NCBI GenBank assembly: GCA_022705135.1
Contig: JAKJFA010000005.1
Span: 6,363 to 51,228 of the forward strand
Direction: 5' to 3'
DNA from: Pseudomonadota bacterium
GTDB taxonomy: Bacteria; Pseudomonadota; Gammaproteobacteria; Burkholderiales; Rhodocyclaceae
Length of the DNA: 44,866 nt
Shown one piece after another: positions 31,652 through 40,520 of this stretch. The notes under the pieces were generated by a model. The model was given only the letters and a program-made list of their open reading frames with translations, was not told the DNA's origin and did not search any database. How positions within the stretch are numbered: position 1 is the stretch's first letter; each line of letters starts with the position of its first letter. The position numbers and the translations under genes were made by a program.

Positions 31652-31676
31652 AAAAACCGTGGTCTGTCCCCTAATT
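31652..31676 (+). repeat. Left inverted repeat flanking the ferritin-like gene
   Basis: AAAAACCGTGGTCTGTCCCC followed by TAATT. Its reverse complement matches 32302-32324 with two mismatches and two one-base gaps. The repeats bracket one gene. Confidence 0.6.
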
Positions 31677-31785
31677 TTTTTGACAGCAGTGATGACTGAT
31701 AAGAAAAGAAACAGGAATTGGGGACTGGCGCGACACCAGACAGCGAGTCATGTTTGTAACACAGTTAAACTAAGGAAACAAAAGC

Positions 31786-32265
31786 ATGGATCCCCACAAT
31801 TTGAAGCAATTACTGGAAATCATGGAAGAAATGGTCGGTCTGGAACGGGCGCTGGCTGATCTCTATCAAACCTGCAGCGAAGCCTTTCCCGAAGACACCC
31901 AATTCTGGCTGGCCATCAAACACCAGGAAAAACACCACGCCGAATCAATTCGGAAAATGGCCGCGCTCGTCTTGGCATATCCGCACGAATTCGCACTAGG
32001 CCGCACCTTCAACGCGACCGCAATCCATACCGTTAAGCACGGCATCATCGAACATATCGACGCATTGAAACAACATCAGATCCCACGCATCAAAATGCTG
32101 ATCATCGCCCGCGACATCGAGAACTCCGTAATCGAAGCGCACTACCGCGATCTCGTCAAAACCAGCAACATCGAATTCAACAACCTGGTCGATCAAATTG
32201 ACACCCAAACGATGCAGCACAAAAACCTGCTGATCAAGAAAATCGCCGCAAGCAAGCAGCAATAA
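31786..32265 (+). CDS. Ferritin-like (rubrerythrin-type) diiron domain protein
   Basis: A 159-residue, wholly helical protein. LERALADLYQTCSEAFPED near residues 20-38 and FWLAIKHQEKHHAESI near 43-58 form the first helix pair, with the E...ExxH type spacing of ferritin-like proteins. A second pair around HIDALKQHQI and ARDIENSVIEAHYRDL carries further Glu and His residues. This suggests a diiron site, but I cannot confirm every ligand. AAGGAA nine bases before the ATG is a good ribosome-binding site. Codons are less GC-rich than in the flanking genes. Imperfect inverted repeats lie on both sides, so it may have arrived as a cassette. Confidence 0.75.
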   Translation: MDPHNLKQLLEIMEEMVGLERALADLYQTCSEAFPEDTQFWLAIKHQEKHHAESIRKMAALVLAYPHEFALGRTFNATAIHTVKHGIIEHIDALKQHQIPRIKMLIIARDIENSVIEAHYRDLVKTSNIEFNNLVDQIDTQTMQHKNLLIKKIAASKQQ

Positions 32266-32301
32266 AGTAACCATCCCCCGGCAAAGCCGGTCAATAGGGT
32301 C

Positions 32302-32324
32302 AATAGGGGTCAGGCCACGTTTTT
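32302..32324 (-). repeat. Right inverted repeat flanking the ferritin-like gene
   Basis: On the minus strand AAAAACGTGGCCTGACCCCT followed by ATT, matching the left copy at 31652-31676. It is preceded by a short direct duplication (TCAATAGGG twice) and a small CCGGCAAAGCCGG hairpin. Confidence 0.6.
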
Positions 32325-32335
32325 CCACAATGACC

Positions 32336-33274
32336 TTACTTCGTTTTGACTTTAAGGCAGGCCACCATGTTTTCCGCCAGCCCCCTGAGCAGTTGTTCGT
32401 AACCCGTCAGGCCGGAAGGCAGGCCCGCGCCCAAGGGGTCAAGCGTACCGGTACGCGCTGTCGTGCCTTCGATTAAGGTCTGCACCAGGCGCGGTTCAAA
32501 TTGGGGCTCGGCAAAGACGCACACCGCCCCTGACATTCTGATTTTGTTGCGCAGGTCACGCACGCGGCCGGCGCTGCTCATCGCTTCCGGCGACACCAGA
32601 ACGGAACCGGCGGCGGAAAGCCGGTAGCTCCGTTCAAAATACTGGTAGGCATCGTGGAAGACGATGAAGGGCTTGTCGCGCACCGGTTCCAGTTGGGCCG
32701 CCAGTTCGGCATCGAGGGTTTTCAGGCGCTGCAGGGCAGCCTCGGCATTGGCGGCGTAGCGTCCGGCGTTGGTCGGGTCGACGTCGGAAAGCGCTTTGGC
32801 GGCCGCCTGGACGATAGCCGCTGCATTGGCGGGGGACAACCAGAGATGGCCGTCGATGCCGTGCTTTCCATGACTGTGCTTGCCGTGCCCTTTCTCCGCA
32901 TGCCCGTGCTGATCCCACGCCCCACCGCTCCGGGCCGGCAGCAATTCGATGCCCGGCGCTTGTGCCAGATGGACGATGCGTGTCATCGGCTTGGTGGATT
33001 GCAGCACCTTGACCAGCGCTCTTTCGACCTGCGGGCCGATCCAAAACACCACTTCGGCTTGTTCCGCCGCCAGCCGCTCCGAGGGCTTGAGGGCATAGAG
33101 ATGCGGCGAACTGCCGGCCGGAATCAACAACTCCGGCTGGCCGACGCCTTCCATCACCGCTTGCACCAGATCGCCAACCGGCTTGATGCTGGTGACGACG
33201 CGCGGCGCGGCCATCGCGGCGCCAGCGAAGTGAAGCACAAAGAAAGCGACAAGAAAGAGGTTGAGACGATACAT
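32336..33274 (-). CDS. znuA: Zinc ABC transporter substrate-binding protein
   Basis: A 312-residue periplasmic zinc-binding protein (cluster A-I family). The signal peptide ends near MAA-PR at residues 21-25. Zinc ligands are expected at His58 (SSPHLYALKPS), His143 (IDGHLWLSP), a His in VFHDAYQYFE and the Glu/Asp near the C-terminus. A histidine-rich loop at residues 123-143 has seven His within 21 residues, as in ZnuA, and may collect zinc. The ATG at 33274 follows GAGGGA. The gene is divergent from znuC, with 57 bp between starts that must hold the control region. Confidence 0.94.
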   Translation of the reverse strand: MYRLNLFLVAFFVLHFAGAAMAAPRVVTSIKPVGDLVQAVMEGVGQPELLIPAGSSPHLYALKPSERLAAEQAEVVFWIGPQVERALVKVLQSTKPMTRIVHLAQAPGIELLPARSGGAWDQHGHAEKGHGKHSHGKHGIDGHLWLSPANAAAIVQAAAKALSDVDPTNAGRYAANAEAALQRLKTLDAELAAQLEPVRDKPFIVFHDAYQYFERSYRLSAAGSVLVSPEAMSSAGRVRDLRNKIRMSGAVCVFAEPQFEPRLVQTLIEGTTARTGTLDPLGAGLPSGLTGYEQLLRGLAENMVACLKVKTK

Positions 33275-33294
33275 GCAATATCCCTCGGTATGCG

Positions 33295-33325
33295 AGAATG
33301 CGCTTTCTCTGACGCAAGGCATTCT
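33295..33325. promoter_or_regulatory. Candidate operator between znuA and znuC
   Basis: AGAATGC at 33295-33301 and its exact reverse complement GCATTCT at 33319-33325 are 17 bp apart. AGAATGCGCTTTCT at 33295-33308 is itself a near-palindrome (12 of 14). The position between divergent zinc genes suggests a Zur site, though it does not match the enterobacterial Zur consensus. Confidence 0.4.
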
Positions 33326-33331
33326 AGGTTG

Positions 33332-34138
33332 GTGAATTCTCCTATTATCCCAGAGTTTCTGATTCGCGGCGTAGACCTGACGGTGGAACGCGCGGGCCGC
33401 CGCTTGATCGACGGCGTCAGCCTCACTATAGCGCCTGGACGCATCATCACGCTGGTTGGGCCCAATGGCGCCGGCAAGACGACGTTGATTCGGGTGTTGC
33501 TCGGCCTGCTGCCGCCCGATGCCGGCAAGGTGGAGCGACAACCCGGGCTGGTCGTCGGCTATGTGCCGCAACGCTTTCATGTTCCCAACAACCTGCCGAT
33601 GGAGGTCGATGCCTTCCTGCGTCTGGCAGGCAGGGGCACGGCCCTTCACAGGCAGGAGATACTGGAACGCTTGGCAGCCAACCATTTGCGCCATGCTTCA
33701 CTGCACAACCTCTCCGGCGGCGAATTGCAGCGCGTGCTACTGGCGCGCGCCCTACTCCGCCAGCCCGACCTGCTGGTGCTGGACGAGCCGGCGCAAGGCC
33801 TTGACCTGCACGGAGAACGCGAACTGTACCGCCTAATTGCCGGATTGCGCGATGAACAGGGTTGCGCCGTGCTGATGATTTCGCACGATCTGCATCTGGT
33901 CATGGCCGCCACCGACGAAGTCATCTGCCTGGAGCGCCACATCTGCTGCACAGGCAAACCCGAAGACATCAGCCGTCATCCCGAATATCTGCGCATGTTC
34001 GGCCCCGGCTGGGAAGGCCTCGCCTTTTACCAGCACCGGCATGACCACCATCACGACCTGCACGGCGATGTTGTCCCGGACGAACCTGATGAGTACCGTC
34101 ATGGCGAATGCCCACCGCAAGGGGGGTCGCATGAATGA
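33332..34138 (+). CDS. znuC: Zinc ABC transporter ATP-binding protein
   Basis: A 268-residue ABC ATPase. Walker A GPNGAGKT is at residues 43-50, the signature LSGGELQRVLLARAL near 127, Walker B LLVLDEP near 148, and the switch His in LMISHDLHLV near 183. The C-terminal 35 residues are rich in His, Asp and Glu (YQHRHDHHHDLHGD), an extension that may bind zinc. The best start is GTG at 33332, since there is no ATG between the open upstream frame and the ATPase core; the Shine-Dalgarno is weak, so this start is tentative. It overlaps znuB by 8 bp. Confidence 0.93.
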   Translation: MNSPIIPEFLIRGVDLTVERAGRRLIDGVSLTIAPGRIITLVGPNGAGKTTLIRVLLGLLPPDAGKVERQPGLVVGYVPQRFHVPNNLPMEVDAFLRLAGRGTALHRQEILERLAANHLRHASLHNLSGGELQRVLLARALLRQPDLLVLDEPAQGLDLHGERELYRLIAGLRDEQGCAVLMISHDLHLVMAATDEVICLERHICCTGKPEDISRHPEYLRMFGPGWEGLAFYQHRHDHHHDLHGDVVPDEPDEYRHGECPPQGGSHE

Positions 34139-34931
34139 ATGGCTGATCCCCGATTTCCTGTGGCACGCCTTGCTGGGCGGCATCGGTATCGCCTTGCTGG
34201 CCGGGCCGCTCGGCTGTTTTGTGGTGTGGCGCCGCATGGCCTATTTTGGCGAAACGCTGGCGCATTCTTCCTTTCTCGGGATTGGACTCGGCTTGCTCCT
34301 GCATCTGGAACCGATGTTGGGCGTAATCGCCGTCGCCGCGACCACTGCCGTCTTGCTGGCGCGCCGCAATCCGGCCGAAGGTCTGGCCGAAGACACCCTC
34401 CTGGGCTTGCTGGCGCATACCAGTCTGGCGCTTGGTCTGGTATTGCTGGCGCTGATGGAGCATCTGCGCGTCGATCTCTTTTCCTATCTCTTTGGCGACA
34501 TTCTCGCGTTACGCGCCCAAGAACTGCTCTGGATTGCCGTCGCCGACGTGCTTGGACTAGCCGTTCTCGCCAGAATCTGGCACGGCTTGCTGGCGCTCAC
34601 CGTACATGAGGAACTGGCCGCCGTCGAAGGCCGCCACATCATGGCCCTGCGTCTGGCGTTCATGCTGGTGCTGGCCGTCTTCGTCGCGCTGGCCATGAAA
34701 CTGGTCGGCATTCTGCTCGCCGTCGCCCTGCTCATCATTCCGGCCGCCGGCGCCCGCCGTCTGGCGCAAACGCCACTGCAAATGGCCTTCGGCGCCGCCG
34801 CCATCGGCGTGCTGGCCACTGTTTTGGGTTTGGCGTCCTCCTTGCACCTCGATACGCCGGCCGGACCCTCCATCGTCGTCGCGGCTGCCGGTTTGTTCCT
34901 GCTGATCCGCGCCCTGCCCCGGCGCGGCTAA
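34131..34931 (+). CDS. znuB: Zinc ABC transporter permease
   Basis: A 266-residue inner-membrane permease with about eight hydrophobic segments. The family pattern is clear: WHALLGGIGIALLAGPLGCFVVWRRMAYFGETLAHSSFLGIGLGLLL (in pieces) in the first 55 residues, and MKLVGILLAVALLIIPAAGAR near 185-205, the conserved cytoplasmic loop that meets the ATPase. AAGGGGGGTCGC before the ATG at 34131 is a strong ribosome-binding site inside znuC. It ends the znuCB operon and converges on gloB with 1 bp between the stops. Confidence 0.94.
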   Translation: MNEWLIPDFLWHALLGGIGIALLAGPLGCFVVWRRMAYFGETLAHSSFLGIGLGLLLHLEPMLGVIAVAATTAVLLARRNPAEGLAEDTLLGLLAHTSLALGLVLLALMEHLRVDLFSYLFGDILALRAQELLWIAVADVLGLAVLARIWHGLLALTVHEELAAVEGRHIMALRLAFMLVLAVFVALAMKLVGILLAVALLIIPAAGARRLAQTPLQMAFGAAAIGVLATVLGLASSLHLDTPAGPSIVVAAAGLFLLIRALPRRG

Positions 34932-34932
34932 A

Positions 34933-35691
34933 TCAGCAAAATTCGTTCTTCCATTCCCGGATGGTCGCAAAAACGCTGACTGGATCCTTGGCTTCGGGGT
35001 TGCGCTGCTGCGCTGCCGCGATCACCGCCGGCTCGCTGCAACGCAGGAAAGGATTGGTGGCCTTTTCAAGCGCCAGCGTCGAGGGCACGGTCGGCCGGCC
35101 GCGCAGGCGCATGAAGGCGGCTTCTGCCGAGCGTTTCGCTGTTCCCGTGTTGCCCGGCTCGACCGCCATGGCAAAACGGAGATTGGCCTCGGTATATTCG
35201 TGGCCACAGTAGATCAGGGTTTCATCCGGCAGGGCAGCGAGCTTGGCGAGTGAATCGACCATTTGCGCCGGCGTGCCTTCAAACACGCGGCCGCAACCAC
35301 CGGCAAACAGCGTATCCCCGCAAAACAAGGCGCCAGGAAACAGATAAGCCAAGTGCCCCAAGGTATGCCCCGGAATGGCGAGGACTTGACAGCGCTTGCC
35401 CAGCAATTCGATGACTTCGCCGCCGGAAAGCGGTTGGCTGCACCCTGTGATAGACTCACTCGCCGGACCAAAGACGGGCGCTGGATAGTTTTCCAGGATC
35501 AAGGGCAACCCGGCTTGATGGTCGGTGTGGAAGTGGGTGACGAGGATGGCCTTGAGGTTCAGGCCCTCGGCTTTGAGGCGCCAAATCACGGCTTTGGCGT
35601 CACCCGGATCGACAATGACGGCATCGGTGCCTTCATGCAACAACCAGATGTAATTGTCGGCTAAGGCAGGAATAAAGGTAATCTCAAGCAT
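34933..35691 (-). CDS. gloB: Hydroxyacylglutathione hydrolase (glyoxalase II)
   Basis: A 252-residue metallo-beta-lactamase-fold enzyme that hydrolyses S-D-lactoylglutathione, the second step of methylglyoxal detoxification. The zinc motif THFHTDHQAGL is at about residues 51-61, a second-shell His is in IPGHTLGHLAYLF, Asp in LFCGDTLFAGGCGR, and His in YCGHEYTEANLRFA. The C-terminal glutathione-binding helices contain FLRCSEP. The ATG at 35691 gives the family start MLEITFIPALADNYIWLL. It is divergent from a methyltransferase (28 bp), the arrangement seen for gloB-yafS in Escherichia coli. Confidence 0.96.
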   Translation of the reverse strand: MLEITFIPALADNYIWLLHEGTDAVIVDPGDAKAVIWRLKAEGLNLKAILVTHFHTDHQAGLPLILENYPAPVFGPASESITGCSQPLSGGEVIELLGKRCQVLAIPGHTLGHLAYLFPGALFCGDTLFAGGCGRVFEGTPAQMVDSLAKLAALPDETLIYCGHEYTEANLRFAMAVEPGNTGTAKRSAEAAFMRLRGRPTVPSTLALEKATNPFLRCSEPAVIAAAQQRNPEAKDPVSVFATIREWKNEFC

Positions 35692-35719
35692 GGCGCCACT
35701 ATCGAACGAGCCGCCCGGA

Positions 35720-36439
35720 ATGTCAATTGCCGCCATTGATCAATGGCTGCGCTCACCGTTGGGTCGTCAGGTCATCGGCTGGGAGCAGGCGCGCATGGAC
35801 GAGGCTGTCGCCGACATTTTCGGGTTCAACGCCCTGCAACTGGGCTTTCCGCAGCGCGACTTCCTGCGCACCAACCGCATTCCCCTGAAAAAGAAGGCTG
35901 GGGATTCGGGTGATGTTGATGTGCGTTGCGACCTGTCGGCCCTGCCCTTCGCCAGCCAGAGCATCGATCTGGTCGTTTTGCCGCATGTGCTTGAGTTTCA
36001 TCCCGATCCGCACCAGTTGCTGCGCGAAATCGAGCGCATTCTGATTCCCGAGGGCCAGCTCATCATCCACGGCTTCAACCCCGTCTCGCTGTGGGGGCTG
36101 CGTCAAAGCCTAATGCGCCAGCGTGGCCGGGTGTTCCCCTGGAATGGCAATTATCTGACCGTATTGCGTCTGAAGGATTGGCTGAGCCTGCTCGGTTTCG
36201 AGCTTGATCGGGGCTGTTTCGGCTGCTACATCCCGCCCCTGCACCAGGAGGGCTGGCTGCGCCGCCTGAGCTTCATGGAGGCCGCCGGCGATCGCTGGTG
36301 GGGATTCGCCGGCGGCGTCTATCTGCTGCGCGCCATCAAGCGCGTGCGCGGAATGCGCCTGATCGAGCCGAAATGGCGCCAAAACGGCTTGCCTGCCTCC
36401 GCTCTGCGTCCGATCACCGATAAGGGACAGATTCAATGA
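35720..36439 (+). CDS. SAM-dependent methyltransferase, YafS-like
   Basis: A 239-residue class I methyltransferase-like protein. The segment [27 protein letters not shown] near residues 74-100 (in pieces) and [23 protein letters not shown] near 115-137 match motifs II and III, but the glycine-rich motif I at the N-terminal side is degenerate. The position between gloB and rnhA is that of yafS in enterobacteria. The substrate is unknown. The ATG at 35720 is chosen to avoid overlap with gloB; one at 35690 is in frame. Its last 4 bp overlap rnhA (ATGA). Confidence 0.88.
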   Translation: MSIAAIDQWLRSPLGRQVIGWEQARMDEAVADIFGFNALQLGFPQRDFLRTNRIPLKKKAGDSGDVDVRCDLSALPFASQSIDLVVLPHVLEFHPDPHQLLREIERILIPEGQLIIHGFNPVSLWGLRQSLMRQRGRVFPWNGNYLTVLRLKDWLSLLGFELDRGCFGCYIPPLHQEGWLRRLSFMEAAGDRWWGFAGGVYLLRAIKRVRGMRLIEPKWRQNGLPASALRPITDKGQIQ

Positions 36440-36885
36440 GCCCGCAAACCGTCGACATCTTTACCGATGGCGCCTGCCGCGGCAATCCCGGCCCGGGCGG
36501 CTGGGGTGTTCTGCTGCGTCTGGGTAACAGGGAAAAGGAGCTATGGGGGGGTGAAGCCGAAACGACAAACAACCGCATGGAACTAACCGCCGCCATCCGC
36601 GCCCTGGAAGCGCTCAACAGGCCGGTCCAGGCCCGCATCCATACCGATTCACAATATGTCCTGAACGGTATCAAATCCTGGATTCACACCTGGAAAAGAA
36701 ACGGCTGGCGCACTTCGAACAAGAAACCGGTCAAAAATGCCGAGCTTTGGCAGGCACTGGACGATCTGGCCAGCCGGCACCGGCTGGAATGGGTCTGGGT
36801 CAAGGGCCACGCTGGCCACCCGGACAACGAACGCGCCGACGCCCTGGCCAACCAGGGCATCGATGAACTGGAGAAGAGCCCGTGA
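36436..36885 (+). CDS. rnhA: Ribonuclease HI
   Basis: A 149-residue RNase HI that degrades the RNA of RNA:DNA hybrids. The four acidic active-site residues are visible: Asp in [18 protein letters not shown], Glu in [11 protein letters not shown], Asp in [12 protein letters not shown] and Asp in [12 protein letters not shown], with the catalytic His in VKGHAGH. The basic handle region [16 protein letters not shown] is present. It overlaps both neighbours by 4 bp. In Escherichia coli rnhA and dnaQ are divergent; here they are co-directional and coupled. Confidence 0.97.
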   Translation: MSPQTVDIFTDGACRGNPGPGGWGVLLRLGNREKELWGGEAETTNNRMELTAAIRALEALNRPVQARIHTDSQYVLNGIKSWIHTWKRNGWRTSNKKPVKNAELWQALDDLASRHRLEWVWVKGHAGHPDNERADALANQGIDELEKSP

Positions 36886-37589
36886 GAAGAAAAATCGTCC
36901 TCGATACCGAAACCACCGGCCTTGACCCACGCCAAGGTCACCGTATCATCGAAATCGCCTGCCTTGAGGTCGTCAGCCGGCGGCAAACCGGCCACCACCT
37001 GCACAAGTACCTCAATCCGGAGCGGGAGATCGATGCCGGTGCCGCCGAAAAACACGGCATCACTTCAGAGTTTCTAGCCGACAAGCCCAAATTTGCCGAT
37101 ATTGCCGAGGAGTTCATTGACTTTGTGCGCGGCGCCGAGTTGATTATCCACAACGCACCCTTCGATCTCGGTTTTCTGAATGCCGAGCTGGAGCGTTTGG
37201 ACATGGTGCCGATCGAAACGATTTGCGACAGTGTGATCGACACCCTGAAAATGGCGCGCGAACGCTATCCGGGCAAGCGCAACAACCTCGACGCCCTGTG
37301 CGAGCGCTACAACATCGACAATGCTCATCGCGTCCTGCACGGCGCTCTGCTCGACGCAGAACTGTTGGCCGAAGTCTATCTGGCCATGACGCGGGGACAG
37401 AATAGCCTGATGATCGAGCCCGAACCCGTTGTCCGCGCCAACAGCGAGGAAACGGGCCATGACGGTCGGCGCGTGCCCTTGCGGGTATTGCACGCCAGCG
37501 CCGAAGAACTGGCCGAGCACGAGCGTGTCCTTGCCGGAATTCAGGAAGCGTCGCAAGGCAAATGCCTGTGGCTCGAAGGACAGCGCTAG
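36882..37589 (+). CDS. dnaQ: DNA polymerase III epsilon subunit (proofreading exonuclease)
   Basis: A 235-residue DEDDh exonuclease. Exo I is [11 protein letters not shown] at residues 6-16, Exo II is [16 protein letters not shown] near 88-103, and Exo III is [19 protein letters not shown] near 148-166 with catalytic His and Asp. The C-terminal tail that binds the polymerase alpha subunit is present. The start is GTG at 36882, overlapping the rnhA stop (GTGA) and giving [13 protein letters not shown] as in relatives. It is the last gene of the methyltransferase-rnhA-dnaQ run and converges on the GGDEF gene. Confidence 0.96.
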   Translation: MRRKIVLDTETTGLDPRQGHRIIEIACLEVVSRRQTGHHLHKYLNPEREIDAGAAEKHGITSEFLADKPKFADIAEEFIDFVRGAELIIHNAPFDLGFLNAELERLDMVPIETICDSVIDTLKMARERYPGKRNNLDALCERYNIDNAHRVLHGALLDAELLAEVYLAMTRGQNSLMIEPEPVVRANSEETGHDGRRVPLRVLHASAEELAEHERVLAGIQEASQGKCLWLEGQR

Positions 37590-37600
37590 GGCGTGCGCAG

Positions 37601-38902
37601 TCAGCCCGCCAGCATCACCCGGTTGCGCCCGGCCTGTTTGGCCTGGTAAAGGGCGGTATCGGCCCGGGCGATCATGCGGTCGATGTCCTCGTCAAAAACA
37701 ACGGTCACGCCGGTGCTGATGGTCAGACCAAATTTCTGCCCGTTGGCGGCCTCGAGGGACAAGGCTTCGATCCTGCGGCGCAACTGCTCGAACGGTGTAT
37801 GCGGATCGCTCGCCAACACGCCGATGACACAAAACTCTTCGCCGCCCATGCGGGCCACCAGATTCGGGGAAGGGAAGCTTTCCAGCAGACAGCGCGAAAC
37901 CTCGATCAGCGCCTGATCGCCGCATTTGTGACCGTAGTTGTCGTTGATTCCCTTGAACAAATCAATGTCGATCATGGCCACCAGCAGCTTCTGGTTATCG
38001 CGCAAGGCTTTGGAAAGCATGGCCTCACCGTGTTCATACAGATATCGCCGGTTGTGCAGCCCCGTCAGGTAATCGTGGCTGGCGTAACGCTCCATCAACT
38101 GGATGTAGTCCAGCGTGTCGAGATGGTTGACGATACGGACGTAGAACTCCTCGACGATAAAGGGCTTGCGCAAAATGTCGTCAGCACCGGCTTTCAGGAA
38201 CTGGGCGCCGATGTAGGGATTGTCGGAACCGGTCACCCCAATGATGCAGGTCTTGGAACGGTTATGGCGAGCACGCAAGGCGGCGGTCAGTTCCACTCCA
38301 GTCATTCCCGGCATCTCATAGTCGATCAGGATCATCTGGACATCCGGATGATGCCGGAGCAGTTCCTGTGCCTTAAAACCGTCGGATGCCACCAGCACCT
38401 CAAGGCGGTGCACTTCCAATAGTCGGCGCAAATAGGCGCGGAAGGAATCGCTGTCGTCGACCACCAGGACCTTGATCGACTGGTTGTTTACCACGCGGCG
38501 AACCAGATTGGCCACGTAATCCACCGCCGAAACGATCTGCTTCGGAACGTAATCGACGATGGGTTTGGCTAGAATGCGGTCACGGATTTCTTCATTGATA
38601 TTGCCGGTCATCACCACCGTGGCAATGTGGTTGGAACATACCAGATCGACCGCCTCGCCATCGGGCGCGTCCGGCAGGCCGATATCGACGACAGCCGCCT
38701 TGTAGGCCGGGCCGTGCTGGACGAGGAAATCGCGCGCGGCCGCAAAGGTTTCGGCATGATCAATCGGCAGCTGCGTCCGTTTCCCGATCGCGGTGCTCAA
38801 CATGCGGCCCGCCATTTTGCTGTCTTCGACCAGCAAAATGCGCGGCGGCGGAACCCGATCCTTGTTTGCCATCAATTGCGACACCCCTTGGTTGCAGTCC
38901 AT
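37601..38902 (-). CDS. Two-receiver diguanylate cyclase response regulator
   Basis: A 433-residue soluble protein with two receiver domains and a GGDEF domain. Receiver 1 has phospho-acceptor Asp73 (VVDIGLPD). Receiver 2 has LVVDDSDS at its start, Asp194 (LIDYEMPGMTG) and LRKPF. The GGDEF domain has SHDYLTGLHNRRYL near residues 275-288 and the active-site GGEEF at 353-357, so cyclic di-GMP synthesis is expected. The RxxD inhibitory site is absent. The start could be ATG 38902 or ATG 38872 (MANKD), the latter 11 nt after AAGGGG. No histidine kinase gene is adjacent. Confidence 0.93.
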   Translation of the reverse strand: MDCNQGVSQLMANKDRVPPPRILLVEDSKMAGRMLSTAIGKRTQLPIDHAETFAAARDFLVQHGPAYKAAVVDIGLPDAPDGEAVDLVCSNHIATVVMTGNINEEIRDRILAKPIVDYVPKQIVSAVDYVANLVRRVVNNQSIKVLVVDDSDSFRAYLRRLLEVHRLEVLVASDGFKAQELLRHHPDVQMILIDYEMPGMTGVELTAALRARHNRSKTCIIGVTGSDNPYIGAQFLKAGADDILRKPFIVEEFYVRIVNHLDTLDYIQLMERYASHDYLTGLHNRRYLYEHGEAMLSKALRDNQKLLVAMIDIDLFKGINDNYGHKCGDQALIEVSRCLLESFPSPNLVARMGGEEFCVIGVLASDPHTPFEQLRRRIEALSLEAANGQKFGLTISTGVTVVFDEDIDRMIARADTALYQAKQAGRNRVMLAG

Positions 38903-39092
38903 CCTGCAGCGAGAAGAAGGCAGAGCCCGCTGCCCCTGCGGATTGTAAGTCCATCATATACCTTTGTGCCATAGCCTCTTTGCTCAATCCGCGTTTCTCC
39001 CTCCTTCACGGCTTGCCCCCCGCGAATTTCGGTGAAAAAATCCGGTACAGCGGCGTCCCCACATGATCTTGCCAAGCGAAAGGAAGCACGAA

Positions 39093-40439
39093 ATGAATTT
39101 TTTCGATGATCTTTCCCGCCACCTGCAAAATAACCGGGTCACCCGCCGGCAAGCCCTATGGCTTCTGGGCAGCGGAACCCTTTCGGCGGCTGGTGCCCTG
39201 TCCGGCTGCGCCACTTCGCCAGTCAGCGGAAAGTCGATTCTCGTCGGCATGAGCGAAGCGCAGGAAAAACAGATCGACAAACAGATCGCCCCCCACCAGT
39301 TCTCGCAGGATCTAGGGCCGATTCAGGACGGCGAGCTCAACCGCTATGTCTCCGATCTGGGCGGAGGTCTGGACAAGCTGACGCACCGACCCAACATGCC
39401 CTACTCGTACCGGGTGCTCAATGCCAATTATATGAATGCTTATACGTTTCCCGGCGGCGCCATGGGCGTGACCCGCGGCCTCTTGGTCGAACTGCAAAAC
39501 GAGGCCGAACTGGCCGCCTTGTGGGGGCATGAACTGGGCCACGTCAATGCCCGCCACGCGGCCCAGAAACAGGGCGAATCGCTCGTCGCCCAGGTTGCCG
39601 TCGGCGCCCTCAACATCGCCAGCCAGGACAGCCGCTGGGCCGGACTGGTCGCCATCGGCAGCCAAATCGGCGCCAGCGCTCTGCTCTCCAGTTATTCGCG
39701 CGACAACGAACGCGAGGCCGACGCGCTCGGTCAGGAATACATGGTGCGTGGCGGTTACCCGGCCAGCGGCATGGCCACCTTGCACCAGCACCTGATCAAC
39801 CAGGAGAAAGAGGCTCCGGGCCTGTTGCACACCATGTTCTCAACCCATCCGATGAGCCAGGAACGCAAAAACAACGCTCAGCAACTCGCCGAGACGCGCT
39901 ATGCCGCCTCCCGCAACGCCAATCCGCAACGCGAGCGCTTTATGGACCGCACAGCGCGTTTGCGCCAGCTGAAGCCGACGATTCAGGATTGCGCCCAGGG
40001 CGAATCGGCCCTGGCCGCGAAAAAATTCCCGCTGGCCGAGGATCGCCTGCGTTCAGCTTTGAAACGAACGCCGCAGGATTACGCCGCCAACGTTGTCATG
40101 GCGCAATGCCTGATGGCGCAGGGACGCCGACAGGAAGCGCTGCGCTACGCCGAAGCCGCCCGCACGATCTATCCCCAGGAGGCGCGCGCCCACAAGGTGG
40201 CCGGGGTGCTGGCCCTGGAATTGCGTGACCCGGGACGCGCTTTCCAATACTTCGACCAGCACGACCGCCTGTTGCCGGGAAATCCGGAAACCACCTTCCT
40301 CAAGGGCGTTTCGCTCGAAGGCATGGGCAACCGGCGTGCCGCCGCACAGCACTATTCGGCCTTCCTACGCCAGAGCCAGAGCGGACAGGCGGCGCAATAC
40401 GCCCAATCACGCCTGAAAAGCTGGGGGTATCTCCGATAA
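39093..40439 (+). CDS. M48 metalloprotease with TPRs, Tat-type lipoprotein signal
   Basis: A 448-residue BepA/YfgC-like protein. The peptidase domain has HELGH at residues 146-150, and NEREADALG near 221 gives the third zinc ligand. The C-terminal 150 residues form TPR-like repeats (FPLAEDRLRSALKRTPQDYA, ALRYAEAARTIYPQEARA, AFQYFDQHDRLLPGNPE). BepA-type proteins degrade or help mature outer-membrane proteins in the periplasm. The N-terminus is notable: VTRRQALWLLG with twin arginines at 18-19 and a lipobox LSGC ending at Cys39, predicting export by Tat and lipidation. AGGAAG seven bases before the ATG at 39093 supports this start. Confidence 0.9.
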   Translation: MNFFDDLSRHLQNNRVTRRQALWLLGSGTLSAAGALSGCATSPVSGKSILVGMSEAQEKQIDKQIAPHQFSQDLGPIQDGELNRYVSDLGGGLDKLTHRPNMPYSYRVLNANYMNAYTFPGGAMGVTRGLLVELQNEAELAALWGHELGHVNARHAAQKQGESLVAQVAVGALNIASQDSRWAGLVAIGSQIGASALLSSYSRDNEREADALGQEYMVRGGYPASGMATLHQHLINQEKEAPGLLHTMFSTHPMSQERKNNAQQLAETRYAASRNANPQRERFMDRTARLRQLKPTIQDCAQGESALAAKKFPLAEDRLRSALKRTPQDYAANVVMAQCLMAQGRRQEALRYAEAARTIYPQEARAHKVAGVLALELRDPGRAFQYFDQHDRLLPGNPETTFLKGVSLEGMGNRRAAAQHYSAFLRQSQSGQAAQYAQSRLKSWGYLR

Positions 40440-40484
40440 TAGCCCGCCAATGCCCGTGGCAGGCGGATTCCGGAAAAATTCCGA

Positions 40485-40490
40485 TATAAT
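40485..40490 (+). promoter_or_regulatory. -10 box for fabI
   Basis: A perfect TATAAT lies 30 bp before the fabI ATG. The -35 at 17 bp is a poor match. GAAAGGGGAT supplies a good ribosome-binding site. Confidence 0.6.
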
Positions 40491-40520
40491 GCGGGTAGCT
40501 TTCCTGAAAGGGGATAAACC

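Noticed and set aside
32654..33331. A long N-terminal extension of ZnuC
   Set aside because: It is antisense to znuA; the ABC ATPase core begins right after the GTG at 33332.
37562..38422. A 286-codon frame antisense to the two-receiver GGDEF gene
   Set aside because: The minus-strand protein has every receiver and GGDEF motif; the antisense frame has none.
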